Below, one piece after another: positions 35,179 to 43,706 of a stretch of 64,000 nucleotides of DNA. Made by a program: the position numbers and the translations under genes. The stretch's first letter is position 1; every line of letters begins with the position of its first letter. Below the pieces are notes generated by a model. It saw only the letters and a list, made by a program, of their open reading frames with translations. It did not search any database and had not been told where the DNA came from. This stretch comes from RGIG3077 sp964490175 (lineage in GTDB: Bacteria; Bacillota; Clostridia; Oscillospirales; Ruminococcaceae), in contig CAZBAI010000004.1 in assembly GCA_964490175.1 (NCBI GenBank), positions 17,460 through 81,459 of the forward strand, in the 5' to 3' direction.

Positions 35179-36924
35179 TTATTCGGCTTTGACGTTCACC
35201 TTAGCAAGACTATCGACAAAAAGTGTTTTATTGTGCGTAAAAATCACTTTTCCGGGTTTTGCGCCGTTCGGTTTTTTAACATACTTAACCGGACACCAAT
35301 CAACGGGAACGGCATTTGAACCGTTTGCCTTGCTGTGCTTTGAAGCGATAATTGCGGCTTCGAGAATTGCGGTTTGGGATACTTCGCCGCCGTTTGCAAG
35401 TATAATAACATGCGAACCGGGAATATCCTTTGTGTGCAGCCACACATCGCTTTTTTGTGCGATTTTGAATGTAAGCTTATCGTTTTGAACATTGTTCCTG
35501 CCGACAAGAATTACAAACCCATCGGAAGAGATGAATTTATGCGGTGGCATTTGTTGCGGTTTTGCGCCCTTTGAGCGACGTGGCTTAAGATAGCCCGTTG
35601 AGGTAAGCTCTGCTCGCAAAAGCATAACGTCATCCTCACTTTGCGCCCTTGACAGCGAATCCGAAACGCTTTCAATATATTCAAGCTCTTCACAAGCTGT
35701 CGAAATTTGCTGTGTCAGCATTATCTGCGCAGTGCTTTTTTTGCGATATTCGGCATAAAATTTCTGCGCATTCTGCGCCGGGGTAAGGGTTTGATCCAAA
35801 GGAATTTCAACGCAAGGCGCATCTTGGGCATAAAAATTTTCGGCAAAAATCACACTGTCGCCTTTTGAAAGCCTGTAAAGATTTGCGGAAACCAAATCGC
35901 CGCAAAGTTTAAAATAATCTTTTTTTTCGCACTCAATCAGTTCTTGCTTTTGCAATGCTATTTTACGCAAAAGCCTTTCATGCGTTGAAGAAAGCAGCTT
36001 GAAAAGGTCGTCGGCACGCTGCTTCAGGCGCAAATCGGCGTCACGTTCCGAATAAAAATATTCAAGCGTTTTGCAGGCACTTTCACAGCTTTGCGTTTGT
36101 GCAATGCCGCCGTATTGGCGTATTTTTATAAACGAAAAATCTTTAAAATTTCCGCTACTATCGCAAACCACGGTGAAATTGCACTCTTTTTTCAAAAGCC
36201 TTTCGGCTGATTCGGAGATTGCAAGTTTCAAACGTCCAATCTCAAAATCCGACAAATCGCAAAAAGGTTTGTCGCCGCTGTCGGCGGCAAAAGCCCATTC
36301 CCTTGCGAGAATCGGCGAAACGCCCTGCAACGCCGCTATAATCGACTTGGAAAGGCAAGGCGCCGGCTTTTGACCGATACATCGAATAACCGTATTTATA
36401 TCATTTTCGATGAACGAAATCTTGCCGTCATCCGGCAACAAGGTGTAAGTGATATTGGGCAAAATCAGCCTTATGCGTGATTTATCCGCACCGATTCGTT
36501 TAATACTGTCGATGACCTTTGACTGCGAATCAATCAAAACGATGTTTGAATGCCTGCCCATAATTTCACAGGCAAGCGTCAAAACTTCAAGGTCACCAAG
36601 CTCGTTTATACATTCAAAATCGAAAAACAATATTCTGTCAAGCCCGCTTTGGCGAATTGCCGTAAGCTTTCCGCCGCACAGCCGCTTTCTCAGCAGCATA
36701 CAAAACATCGGGGGCGATTTCGGATTATCGGACGGCTGCTGCGTTATGTGAACCCTTGCGCTGTTTGCGTTTGCCGAAATCAAAAGCTTTTTTTGCCCCA
36801 AAGGCGTACGCAACACAATAATAATTTCATCATGCGACGGCTGAAATATTTTATCGCATTTTGCGCCGATAAGAATATCAAGCTCGTTTTTTACCGCATA
36901 TAAAAAAGCACCGTCAAGCGCCAT
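35179..36924 (-). CDS. rqcH: Rqc2/RqcH homolog (NFACT family)
   Basis: 581 residues. An N-terminal NFACT-N domain (MALDGAFLYAVKNEL..., CEIMGRHSNIVLID) is followed by HhH and coiled-coil regions and a C-terminal NFACT-R domain (FVILVGRNNVQND, VWLHTKDIPGSHVII). RqcH binds stalled 50S-peptidyl-tRNA complexes and adds C-terminal alanine tails that mark the peptide for degradation. Older annotations call it a fibronectin-binding protein. It is 30 bases downstream of the TrmK-Nif3 fusion and probably in one operon with it. Confidence 0.93.
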   Translation of the reverse strand: MALDGAFLYAVKNELDILIGAKCDKIFQPSHDEIIIVLRTPLGQKKLLISANANSARVHITQQPSDNPKSPPMFCMLLRKRLCGGKLTAIRQSGLDRILFFDFECINELGDLEVLTLACEIMGRHSNIVLIDSQSKVIDSIKRIGADKSRIRLILPNITYTLLPDDGKISFIENDINTVIRCIGQKPAPCLSKSIIAALQGVSPILAREWAFAADSGDKPFCDLSDFEIGRLKLAISESAERLLKKECNFTVVCDSSGNFKDFSFIKIRQYGGIAQTQSCESACKTLEYFYSERDADLRLKQRADDLFKLLSSTHERLLRKIALQKQELIECEKKDYFKLCGDLVSANLYRLSKGDSVIFAENFYAQDAPCVEIPLDQTLTPAQNAQKFYAEYRKKSTAQIMLTQQISTACEELEYIESVSDSLSRAQSEDDVMLLRAELTSTGYLKPRRSKGAKPQQMPPHKFISSDGFVILVGRNNVQNDKLTFKIAQKSDVWLHTKDIPGSHVIILANGGEVSQTAILEAAIIASKHSKANGSNAVPVDWCPVKYVKKPNGAKPGKVIFTHNKTLFVDSLAKVNVKAE

Positions 36925-36954
36925 TGGTGAGCCGCCTTTCCGAAAATGCGAATA

Positions 36955-38412
36955 TCAGAAGCAATAGCTGACAGGGTCACGGTCGCACTCGGAAATAAGC
37001 ACCTCAACGCCTGTTGTATTGTTGATAATAAGCTGTTTTAGTTTGGGAAGAATAATTCTTTCGGTATGGTAATGACCGCAGTCAAACAGGGAAACCCCAA
37101 GATTTTTCGCTTCAATCCATACGCTGTGTTTAACATCGCCCGTGATAAGCGCATCAACGCCCTTATCTGCCGCAATTTTCAGCGCAGAGCCGCCGCTCCC
37201 CGAGCAATAAGCCAATGTTTTTATTTTTTTTGCGCCCTTAACATAGCGCACAACGCTGCACCCGAAAACATTTTTAAGGATTTTTGCGGCCTCATCGGGA
37301 CAAAGCTCGTTTTCCAGTTCGCAAATCCTGCCATAGCCGATATCATCGGAGATTTTTTCAAAAATCTCACCCTTCAAAGCTATACCGAGAGGCTTTTCTA
37401 TCATATCGAAAAGCACATCGTTCACGCCGCCTGCTGCCATATCAAGACTTGTGTGAGCGCATATTGCGGCAATATTTTCATGTGCAAGCATATAGGGCAC
37501 GCTTTCGGCACAAAGTCGCTTTATGGGAGAAAAAATCACAGGATGGTGCGAAACAATGAGCTGTGCGCCGAGTTTGCTTGCTTCTCTAACGGTTTCGGCG
37601 GTGATATCAAGCGATAACAGCACCTTTGAAACCTCGCCGTTCATTGAGCCGACGATCAGACCGGAGTTATCATAGCTCTCTTGCAAATTAAACGGAGCAA
37701 GCACATCTATTATATCATATATTTCTGAAATTGTCATCTTTTTTCTATCCGATTTTTGCAATATTTTTTGCGAAATTTTGGTGAAAATGTCAGCTTTTTC
37801 AATGTTTCCCGAAGCATAAAGACCTTTTGCGGCGTTATAAAACCTTTTTGCCTGAAATTGTGCGTATTTTTTTCCGCTCTCAAGTGAAACATCAAGCTTG
37901 CCGACAGCGGCAAAAACATCTGTCAGCGGAGAAGAAATTCCGCAATAGCAAGCCTGCATTACCGCATAGTTAAATTTGCCGTCGCAAACGGCTTTTTCGC
38001 AAAGCGTTTCAAAGCCGTTTTCGCTCAACTTGCGCCTAAGCACATCGGCTTTGCTTTGCGGCTGCAAGATTAAATTCACGCCGCATTTAAGCCAATTCGC
38101 TTTGGGCGAAAAAATAATATCGCAAATGGTTTCACCGCCCATTCCCGCAATGATTACATCGGTTATGCCGTTAGGGCAAACATCGTCAAGTCCGTCGGAT
38201 TTGAGCGTTTTTATTGCGTTTGAAAGCTGTGAGCGTGCAATATTCTTCCTTGCACTTTCAAGCGGTCCGTCGGCAATATCGCACGCAAGCGCCCTTTTGC
38301 AGATGCCTTTTTCAACCAAATATACAGGCAAAAGCGCATGGTCTGTGCCGACATCGCAGGCAAAATCGCCCTTAACAAAATCCGCACATAATTTCAGCCT
38401 TTCACAAAGCAT
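36955..38412 (-). CDS. fusion of tRNA m1A22 methyltransferase (TrmK) and Nif3-like protein
   Basis: 485 residues in one uninterrupted frame. Residues 1-225 are TrmK-like: CDVGTDHALLPVYLV is the AdoMet-binding loop and DVIIAGMGGETI the conserved catalytic region. Residues 226-485 are a Nif3/YqfO-like metal-binding protein (YDNSGLIVGS, LIVSHHPVIFSP, AHTSLDMAAGGVND, and a late GHYHTER). Bacillus encodes these as adjacent separate genes. An ATG at 37737 begins the second part but has no good ribosome site. The gene starts within the stop of the DUF1858 gene (TAATG). Confidence 0.9.
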   Translation of the reverse strand: MLCERLKLCADFVKGDFACDVGTDHALLPVYLVEKGICKRALACDIADGPLESARKNIARSQLSNAIKTLKSDGLDDVCPNGITDVIIAGMGGETICDIIFSPKANWLKCGVNLILQPQSKADVLRRKLSENGFETLCEKAVCDGKFNYAVMQACYCGISSPLTDVFAAVGKLDVSLESGKKYAQFQAKRFYNAAKGLYASGNIEKADIFTKISQKILQKSDRKKMTISEIYDIIDVLAPFNLQESYDNSGLIVGSMNGEVSKVLLSLDITAETVREASKLGAQLIVSHHPVIFSPIKRLCAESVPYMLAHENIAAICAHTSLDMAAGGVNDVLFDMIEKPLGIALKGEIFEKISDDIGYGRICELENELCPDEAAKILKNVFGCSVVRYVKGAKKIKTLAYCSGSGGSALKIAADKGVDALITGDVKHSVWIEAKNLGVSLFDCGHYHTERIILPKLKQLIINNTTGVEVLISECDRDPVSYCF

Positions 38413-38612
38413 TATTTTGCGTTAAAATAAGCGTTAAGTTTTTCAACCAGCACATTTGCGTCAACGCCGTGAACAGCGCAGGCTTCTTCAATGGTTTCGC
38501 CTCTTGAAGCGGGGCAGCCAAGGCAGTGCATACCCATTTCCATAAAGAAAGGTGCGGTATCGAAATCGGCATCGAGAATATCGCCTATAATAGAATTTTT
38601 TGTAACAGTCAT
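38412..38612 (-). CDS. small DUF1858 protein
   Basis: 66 residues with the DUF1858 pattern: a start SIIGDILDAD, then GMHCLGCPAS with two Cys, and TIEEACAVHGVD. The family occurs alone or fused to redox proteins and may be a small redox or metal-linked domain. AAGGAG precedes the ATG. It overlaps the next gene by one base, so the three genes down to rqcH form an operon. Confidence 0.9.
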   Translation of the reverse strand: MTVTKNSIIGDILDADFDTAPFFMEMGMHCLGCPASRGETIEEACAVHGVDANVLVEKLNAYFNAK

Positions 38613-38648
38613 TAAAATTTACTCCTTTATCTTTTTATCATAAAGAAA

Positions 38649-38674
38649 GCGCAACCGCTTGTAAAGGGCTGCGC
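38649..38674 (-). terminator. terminator after the small zinc-ribbon gene
   Basis: GCGCAACC/GGCTGCGC arms (one mismatch) close a 10-base loop, followed on the minus strand by TTTCTTTATG. Confidence 0.65.
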
Positions 38675-38683
38675 TCTTGAACC

Positions 38684-38959
38684 TTATTCAGCGTTCTTCT
38701 TTGCAAAGCAATCGCTGCAGTATACAGGTCTGTCTTCTCTCGGTCTGAAAGGAATTTTAGCCTCTCCGCCGCAAGCAGCACAGGTTGCAACAAACATTTC
38801 TCTGTCGGCTCTCGAAGAATTTTTTCTTGCATCTCTGCAAGATTTGCATCTCTGAGGCTCGTTTTCAAAGCCTTTTTCAGCATAAAACTCCTGCTCGCCG
38901 GCTGTGAATACGAATTCGTTTCCGCACTCCTTGCAAACTAATGTCTTGTCTTCGTACAT
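38684..38959 (-). CDS. small double zinc-ribbon protein
   Basis: 91 residues with two Cys4 clusters: CKECGNEF...CKSCRDARK and CAACGGEA...CSDCFAKK. The first resembles the probable zinc-ribbon family with FTAGEQEFYAEKGFENEPQRC spread over its core. Such proteins are widespread in Clostridia and of unknown role, perhaps RNA- or ribosome-linked. The gene stands alone, with a terminator directly downstream. Confidence 0.88.
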   Translation of the reverse strand: MYEDKTLVCKECGNEFVFTAGEQEFYAEKGFENEPQRCKSCRDARKNSSRADREMFVATCAACGGEAKIPFRPREDRPVYCSDCFAKKNAE

Positions 38960-38989
38960 AGATTTACCCTCACTATGATTAAAATTTTA

Positions 38990-39057
38990 GACCCGAGGAC
39001 GGACTTGCACCGACACCTTTGATAAAACAACGCTCTTGAAAATTAAGCTACTTGGTC
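38990..39057 (-). other. degenerate tRNA-like sequence
   Basis: The 68-base minus-strand stretch has a tRNA outline: U8/A9-like TA, a D-stem GCTT/GAGC, a T-arm GTCGG-TGCAAGT-CCGTC with four of five pairs, and an acceptor GACC/GGTC with two internal mismatches. The D-loop lacks GG and the anticodon arm has only three pairs. It is best read as a tRNA relic or tRNA-like RNA element, not a working tRNA. It lies in the leader region of the small zinc-ribbon gene. Confidence 0.35.
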
Positions 39058-39213
39058 ATTTTCGTTTTTGCGGAATGAATCGCCAAAGCCTACACCCCAC
39101 AATGCAATCATACTCTGAAATTCAAGACTTGTCAAGTTTTTATTATCTTTTTTTGTATAAATCAGCGTTTTGGACGAAATGAAAATCGGTTTTTATGCAG
39201 TTTTCACAACAAC

Positions 39214-39245
39214 AAAGACGTGCTTTCCACGGAAAACACGTCTTT
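39214..39245. terminator. terminator-like hairpin
   Basis: AAAGACGTG/CACGTCTTT arms with an inner TTTC/GAAA helix. It is the last strong hairpin downstream of cellulase 2 on the minus strand and may end that transcript. Confidence 0.55.
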
Positions 39246-39290
39246 TAAATCGATAATACTCAATACATAAAATATTCAATTGATTAAAAT

Positions 39291-39403
39291 CGGAGCAAAG
39301 CGTGATAAGCTCGCTTAATCACGATGCGACGATTGCAACCGTCGCACAAGAGCTTTTGCTCCGTAAGGATTTCAGTGGGAGATTTATACTCTCACTGAAA
39401 ATC
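39291..39403. repeat. multi-hairpin intergenic element
   Basis: Outer arms CGGAGCAAAGC (39291-39301) and GCTTTTGCTCCG (39352-39363) enclose two hairpins: GTGATAAGC/GCTTAATCAC and TGCGACG/CGTCGCA. The result is a three-way junction. A further stem GATTTCAGTG/CACTGAAAATC follows at 39368-39403. The motif CGATTGCAACC recurs in the structured end of the window. The remaining parts of 38960-39451 hold no gene that I can support. Confidence 0.6.
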
Positions 39404-39451
39404 TGAAATGGAACCCGCCGCCTAAGAGGCGTATGGACATCTGCGACATGG

Positions 39452-41191
39452 TTATTTAAGCGCATTCATCATAGCATCGACAATTCCGGGATAATACATC
39501 TGACAGGTTGACCTGTTGAGCAAACCGAAAAGCTCTCCGCTTCCCGAAACGAGTCCGTTATCCCACCAAATGCAGGGAATTGAGTAGCTTGCGGCTTTTC
39601 CGATATAATATGCCGCCCAAGTTTCACGCTGTGCGTCGTTATTCTTATTCATAGCGCCAAATTCGCCGAGCACCACGGGAATGCCTTTGGAAATGAACTT
39701 TGAGTTGATTGTTTGGAACAGCGAATCAATACTGTAATAATCGGTAAAGCTTGATGTGCCCGAAGTGTTGAGCGCAAAGTCATAGGGCGTGTATGCGTGG
39801 AGCGACACCATAACTTTGTTTGCCGGGTCATTGGGAAGAACAAATTCATTCAAAACCGCGTCATATGTCGAAGCCGCATATGTGGGAACCATGAGCCAGC
39901 GCTGTGCGTTGTTGCCGCCCGTGGCACGAATAGCGTTTACGCAAACCTGATTATATGAGTTGATGACCTGACGTGCCTCGGAGGTGCCTCCTGTCCATTC
40001 GGTCGATTCTCCCACAAGGCGAGGCTCGTTCATGACCTCGAAAATCAGATAATCGTCATAATCTTTAAATCGGTTTGCGATTTGCGTCCAAAGTTTTTCA
40101 AGCCTTGCTTCGCATTCGCTTTGGTTTGCGTATTTCGGCTTAAGCCAGTCGTTTTCGTGGTGGATATTGATTATGCAGTACATATCGTTTGCGACAACGT
40201 AATCAACAACTTCCTGCACACGGTTGAGCCACGCTTCATCAATTGTATAATCGGGTGCGCTGCCGGTATGATTCATATACGTCGTGGGTATGCGCACCGT
40301 ATTAAAGCCGGCATCCTTTACGGCATCAATCATGTTCTTGGTCGTAATGGGATTTCCCCAGTAAGTTTCGGCTTGTGAAACGCCCAGCGAAACGCCGTAA
40401 TCTGCGTGCGAATCAAGCGTATTTCCGAGATTCCAGCCGATTTTCATATCCGCCATAAGCTCAAATCCGGTAATATCTCTTATATCGTCATCGCCCGAAG
40501 CGGGGTTGTAGATGCCGAGCAGCAGCCTTTTGAGAATAAGTGAATCAACGCTCGAAAACACATCGTCGGAGTTAAGGTCTGCGGCTTCGTTGCAAACATC
40601 GGAAGTTCTGAGGACATATGCGTTCAGCAAAGCAAGGTCGGCAAAGTCAAGCGTGCCGTCGGCATTTGCGTCGCCTCTGACCGAAGTAAATTCCAAAACG
40701 CCGGAATTTCCGCCCTCAACATTTACTCCTACTTTTTCGATTGTGATTTCGGAGTTTGTGCCCCACCAATATTGAATGTGAAGCGAATTTGCGGTGTGAT
40801 CATAGTATGAGCTTATGTCCGAAACATCGTATGCGGCGGTGAAATTGCCCGTATATGCCGTTGCGGAATCCATATACCAGTTATTTTCAAGCCCTGCGGC
40901 TTGGTCAACGCCGAAGCCTATAGCCACCTGAGATTGGGTGCCGCCGGATACCGAAACCAAAATTTCCTCAATCGAAGCGCTTGACGGTATATCGGCTATC
41001 GAAAGAATATATTCTCCTCCGTTTGTCGATGTCGCAATAGATTCGTTTGCGGTGTAAACGTAATCGCAGTTGTTAATGTCCGTGCCGACTACCTCGCCTG
41101 CTGAAACAGGCACAGCGGAAAGCAGTGAAACCGCACCGACTGCAAATGCGCCCGAAAGGGCAATCAGCTTTTTCAGCTTTTGTTTAAACAT
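39452..41191 (-). CDS. secreted GH5 endoglucanase with an internal dockerin (cellulase 2)
   Basis: 579 residues. A signal peptide ends near VPVSAG. A beta-rich, CBM-like region of about 135 residues is followed by a dockerin at about 173-232 (GDANADGTLDFAD, DLNSDDVFSSVD) and the GH5 domain (about 245 to end). The acid/base is Glu389 (FEVMNEPR) and the nucleophile is Glu510 (VLGEFG), with KIGWNLGNTLDS near its start. The ATG at 41191 follows GGAGG; an upstream in-frame start lacks a site. It has the same module order as cellulase 1, with a different dockerin sequence, and acts on extracellular beta-glucan in a cellulosome. Confidence 0.94.
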   Translation of the reverse strand: MFKQKLKKLIALSGAFAVGAVSLLSAVPVSAGEVVGTDINNCDYVYTANESIATSTNGGEYILSIADIPSSASIEEILVSVSGGTQSQVAIGFGVDQAAGLENNWYMDSATAYTGNFTAAYDVSDISSYYDHTANSLHIQYWWGTNSEITIEKVGVNVEGGNSGVLEFTSVRGDANADGTLDFADLALLNAYVLRTSDVCNEAADLNSDDVFSSVDSLILKRLLLGIYNPASGDDDIRDITGFELMADMKIGWNLGNTLDSHADYGVSLGVSQAETYWGNPITTKNMIDAVKDAGFNTVRIPTTYMNHTGSAPDYTIDEAWLNRVQEVVDYVVANDMYCIINIHHENDWLKPKYANQSECEARLEKLWTQIANRFKDYDDYLIFEVMNEPRLVGESTEWTGGTSEARQVINSYNQVCVNAIRATGGNNAQRWLMVPTYAASTYDAVLNEFVLPNDPANKVMVSLHAYTPYDFALNTSGTSSFTDYYSIDSLFQTINSKFISKGIPVVLGEFGAMNKNNDAQRETWAAYYIGKAASYSIPCIWWDNGLVSGSGELFGLLNRSTCQMYYPGIVDAMMNALK

Positions 41192-41239
41192 AATTTCCTC
41201 CAGATAAAAAAATTTTAACGAACTAATATCAGCCATTTG

Positions 41240-41268
41240 ATTGTAGCATTTTATATAAATTTAGTCAA
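41240..41268 (-). promoter_or_regulatory. promoter of cellulase 2
   Basis: On the minus strand TTGACT (41268-41263) and TACAAT (41245-41240) are 17 bases apart, about 50 bases before the ATG. Confidence 0.75.
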
Positions 41269-41301
41269 CGCCAATACAGCCGATTTTACAAAAATTTAAT
41301 T

Positions 41302-41315
41302 TAAAAACGTTTACA
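41302..41315 (-). promoter_or_regulatory. cre-like site upstream of cellulase 2
   Basis: On the minus strand TGTAAACGTTTTTA matches the cre consensus except for one position near the end. It lies about 34 bases upstream of the -35 box, a different placement from the site at cellulase 1. Confidence 0.5.
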
Positions 41316-41358
41316 TTTTGTGCGATATAGGGCATATTGTAAAATTTCGACAAAAAAA

Positions 41359-41390
41359 TGCCGCAACTTTGAAAAAACAAAATTGCGGCA
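41359..41390 (-). terminator. terminator after ung
   Basis: TGCCGCAA/TTGCGGCA arms are followed on the minus strand by TTTTTTTG, 8 bases past the stop. Confidence 0.88.
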
Positions 41391-41398
41391 GAAATAAC

Positions 41399-42073
41399 TT
41401 ATGTACTTTTCAAATCCCAGTTGATTTGACTAAGACCGTTTTTTTTCAAAAACTCATTGGCTTTTGAAAAATGAGCACAGCCGAAAAATCCGTTATACGC
41501 CGAAAGGGGCGAAGGGTGTGCGCAGGTGAGAACAAGATGTTGCTTTTCCGTTACAAGCCTTGCCTTTGCACGTGCATTTGCGCCCCAAAGCATAAAAACA
41601 ACAGGTTCGCTTCGCCGGTTGAGAAGCTCGATTATCCTGTCGGTGAGAATTTCCCAACCGATGCCCTTGTGACTGTTCGCCGCACCCTTTCGCACGGTGA
41701 GCACCGTATTTAAAAGCAAAACGCCGCTTTGCGCCCATTTTGTCAATTCGGTAATTCCCGTATTGTCAACGCCGATGTCGCTTTTGATTTCCTTATAAAT
41801 ATTCACAAGCGAGGGCGGTGCGGCGTTGCCCTGCTTTACCGAAAAGCAAAGTCCGTGCGCCTGATTCGGCTCGTGATATGGGTCTTGCCCGATTATTACG
41901 GCACGCACATCGGAATAAGACGTGTACTTAAGAGCGTTGAAAATGTCATACATATCCGGATAAACCGTTTGCGTTTGATATTCATGCATGAGGATTTTTC
42001 GCAATTTCAAATAATATTCGCTTTCAAATTCGCTTTTGAGAAGCTCGTCCCATTCATTTCCTATATTGACCAT
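41399..42073 (-). CDS. ung: uracil-DNA glycosylase, family 1
   Basis: 224 residues. The enzyme removes uracil from DNA to start base-excision repair. Motif A with the catalytic Asp is VIIGQDPYHEPNQAHGLCFSV (shown shortened as GQDPYH), and the DNA-intercalating motif is HPSPLSAY with its essential His. LNTVLTVRKG is also typical. The ATG at 42073 is preferred to one six bases earlier because GAGG then sits 9 bases upstream. Confidence 0.96.
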   Translation of the reverse strand: MVNIGNEWDELLKSEFESEYYLKLRKILMHEYQTQTVYPDMYDIFNALKYTSYSDVRAVIIGQDPYHEPNQAHGLCFSVKQGNAAPPSLVNIYKEIKSDIGVDNTGITELTKWAQSGVLLLNTVLTVRKGAANSHKGIGWEILTDRIIELLNRRSEPVVFMLWGANARAKARLVTEKQHLVLTCAHPSPLSAYNGFFGCAHFSKANEFLKKNGLSQINWDLKST

Positions 42074-42107
42074 AAACATTTTCCTCTTTTTACATATTAA
42101 GCAATGC

Positions 42108-42136
42108 TTGCCAAAGCCTGTGATGTGATGTATAAT
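42108..42136 (+). promoter_or_regulatory. promoter of tadA
   Basis: TTGCCA (42108-42113) and TATAAT (42131-42136) are 17 bases apart. Confidence 0.75.
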
Positions 42137-42219
42137 AAAAATGCGGATTAAAATGCAAAAAGCCTATACATCATCTTTGCATTTAAAACACAAAATCAAC
42201 AAAAATCAGGGTGATTGAT

Positions 42220-42678
42220 TTGAATTATATGGAATATTGCATTAAGCTTGCGAAAGAAGCCATGCAAATGGGCGAAGTTCCCGTCGGAGCGATTGTTGTG
42301 CAGCGAAAAAGCGGCGAAATTATCGGCACGGGCTTTAACCGAAGAGAAACCGATTCCGACCCGGTAGCCCACGCCGAGGTCATAGCTATAAGAAAAGCCG
42401 CACGCAAGCTCGGCTCGTGGCGGCTTTCGGGCTGTGATTTGTATGTGACTTTAGAGCCGTGCGCAATGTGCTGCGGCGCCATCATAAATTCACGCATAGA
42501 AAGAGTATATTTCGGCGCTTACGATTTAAACGCCGGCTGTGTGCATTCGATGACCGATATGTTTGTTATGCCGTTTAACCACAGACCGGAGGCATACGGC
42601 GGAATAATGGAACACGAATGCTCGGCGATTTTGAAAGATTTTTTTGAAAAAAAACGCAAAATCACGCAAAAAGTTTAA
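42220..42678 (+). CDS. tadA: tRNA(adenine34) deaminase
   Basis: About 152 residues of the cytidine-deaminase fold. The zinc ligands and catalytic Glu are in HAEVIAI and EPCAMCCG. It converts A34 to inosine in tRNA-Arg(ACG). A TTG at 42220 with AGGGTGAT upstream is the likely start; GTG 42211 and ATG 42229 are alternatives in the same frame. Its 3' end overlaps the convergent membrane-protein gene by 17 bases. Confidence 0.92.
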   Translation: MNYMEYCIKLAKEAMQMGEVPVGAIVVQRKSGEIIGTGFNRRETDSDPVAHAEVIAIRKAARKLGSWRLSGCDLYVTLEPCAMCCGAIINSRIERVYFGAYDLNAGCVHSMTDMFVMPFNHRPEAYGGIMEHECSAILKDFFEKKRKITQKV

Positions 42679-43171
42679 TAAAAATTTCGGGGAAACCGTA
42701 GCAGATAACGCACATTATTGCGGCGGCAATGCATACGCCGAGCAAAATTGCGGGCACTGCTTTTTTAAGTTTTATGCGGCGAAGAACCGCAATCAGCGCC
42801 CCTGTCCATGCGCCCGTTCCGGGAAGCGGAATACCGACAAAAAACATCAAAAAATAAAATTCGCCCTTTTCCATGGTTTCGCTCTTGTTCATCGATTTGT
42901 TTTCAAGATATACAACAAATTTGCAAAGCCCCGGTATGTTGTGCTTTTTGATTGCGTCAAAAATTTTGTCAATAAATAAAAGAATAAACGGAATCGGGAT
43001 AATGTTGCCCAAAATGCACACCCAAATCGCTTTCCAAAGCCCTATATTAAGAAGCCTTGCGGCGATAATTCCTCCTCGCAGCTCTACAAGAGGGAGAATC
43101 GAAACGAGAAAAGGTATCAGCCAATCGGGTATTCCCCTTTCGGCAAGCCATGTGGTTAAGGTTTCAGCCAT
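42662..43171 (-). CDS. small multidrug-export-like membrane protein (COG2426)
   Basis: 169 residues. It has the pattern of the Sm_multidrug_ex family: SILPLVELRGGIIAA in the first helix region, then LGNIIPIPFILLFIDKI, a charged loop (ENKSMNKSETMEKGEFY), GIPLPGTGAWTGALIA and a last helix. It belongs to the wider VTT/DedA-like membrane fold, and a transport role is assumed, not shown. The start at 43171 follows AAAGGAA. The frame is open much further upstream, but that part is not family-like. Confidence 0.88.
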   Translation of the reverse strand: MAETLTTWLAERGIPDWLIPFLVSILPLVELRGGIIAARLLNIGLWKAIWVCILGNIIPIPFILLFIDKIFDAIKKHNIPGLCKFVVYLENKSMNKSETMEKGEFYFLMFFVGIPLPGTGAWTGALIAVLRRIKLKKAVPAILLGVCIAAAIMCVICYGFPEIFIKLFA

Positions 43172-43346
43172 AATTTGAGTATTCCTTTCATTTTGCTGTT
43201 TAAAAAACAAATATAGTATCTCACAATTTGAAATATTAGTCAAGGTTTTTTTGAAAAAAATATTGTTTCTCGGTGCATTTTGTGATATTATAGATGTGTG
43301 CGAAAAGCTTTGCGCAGTTTTTCGCTTGCAAAGGAGGGCTTGAATC

Positions 43347-43706
43347 TTGAAAAAATATTTGTCCGAATATTTGCAGATGATTGAGGAAATTTTAAAATCC
43401 ATGCCGAAAGATGTTGACATCGGCAAGCTGAAAAGCGAGCATTTGACGAAAATTTCTTTTATGCAGCACGAAAGGCTTGTGCATTTTCTTGTGACAATGC
43501 TTGTCGCAGTTGTACTTATTATCAGCATTTGCGCATATGTTACAGAAGGTTCGCTTTTGCTTTTGCCGCTTGTGCTGCTGCTATTGTGTTTGCTTGTGCC
43601 TTATATAGCGCACTATTACTTTTTGGAAAACAGCGTGCAGCAAATGTACAGGCAGTATGACGATATATGCAAATGGGAAGAAGAGAGGAAAAATGTCGGA
43701 AAATAA
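43347..43706 (+). CDS. small two-helix membrane protein
   Basis: 119 residues. An amphipathic N-terminal part (EYLQMIEEILKSMPKDVD) is followed by two hydrophobic segments (VHFLVTMLVAVVLIISICAYV and LLLLPLVLLLLCLLVPYIAHYY, each shortened in reading) and a charged tail. The start is a TTG with AAGGAGGG 8 bases upstream. It overlaps the next gene by 14 bases, so the two are translationally linked. I do not recognise the family. Confidence 0.75.
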   Translation: MKKYLSEYLQMIEEILKSMPKDVDIGKLKSEHLTKISFMQHERLVHFLVTMLVAVVLIISICAYVTEGSLLLLPLVLLLLCLLVPYIAHYYFLENSVQQMYRQYDDICKWEEERKNVGK

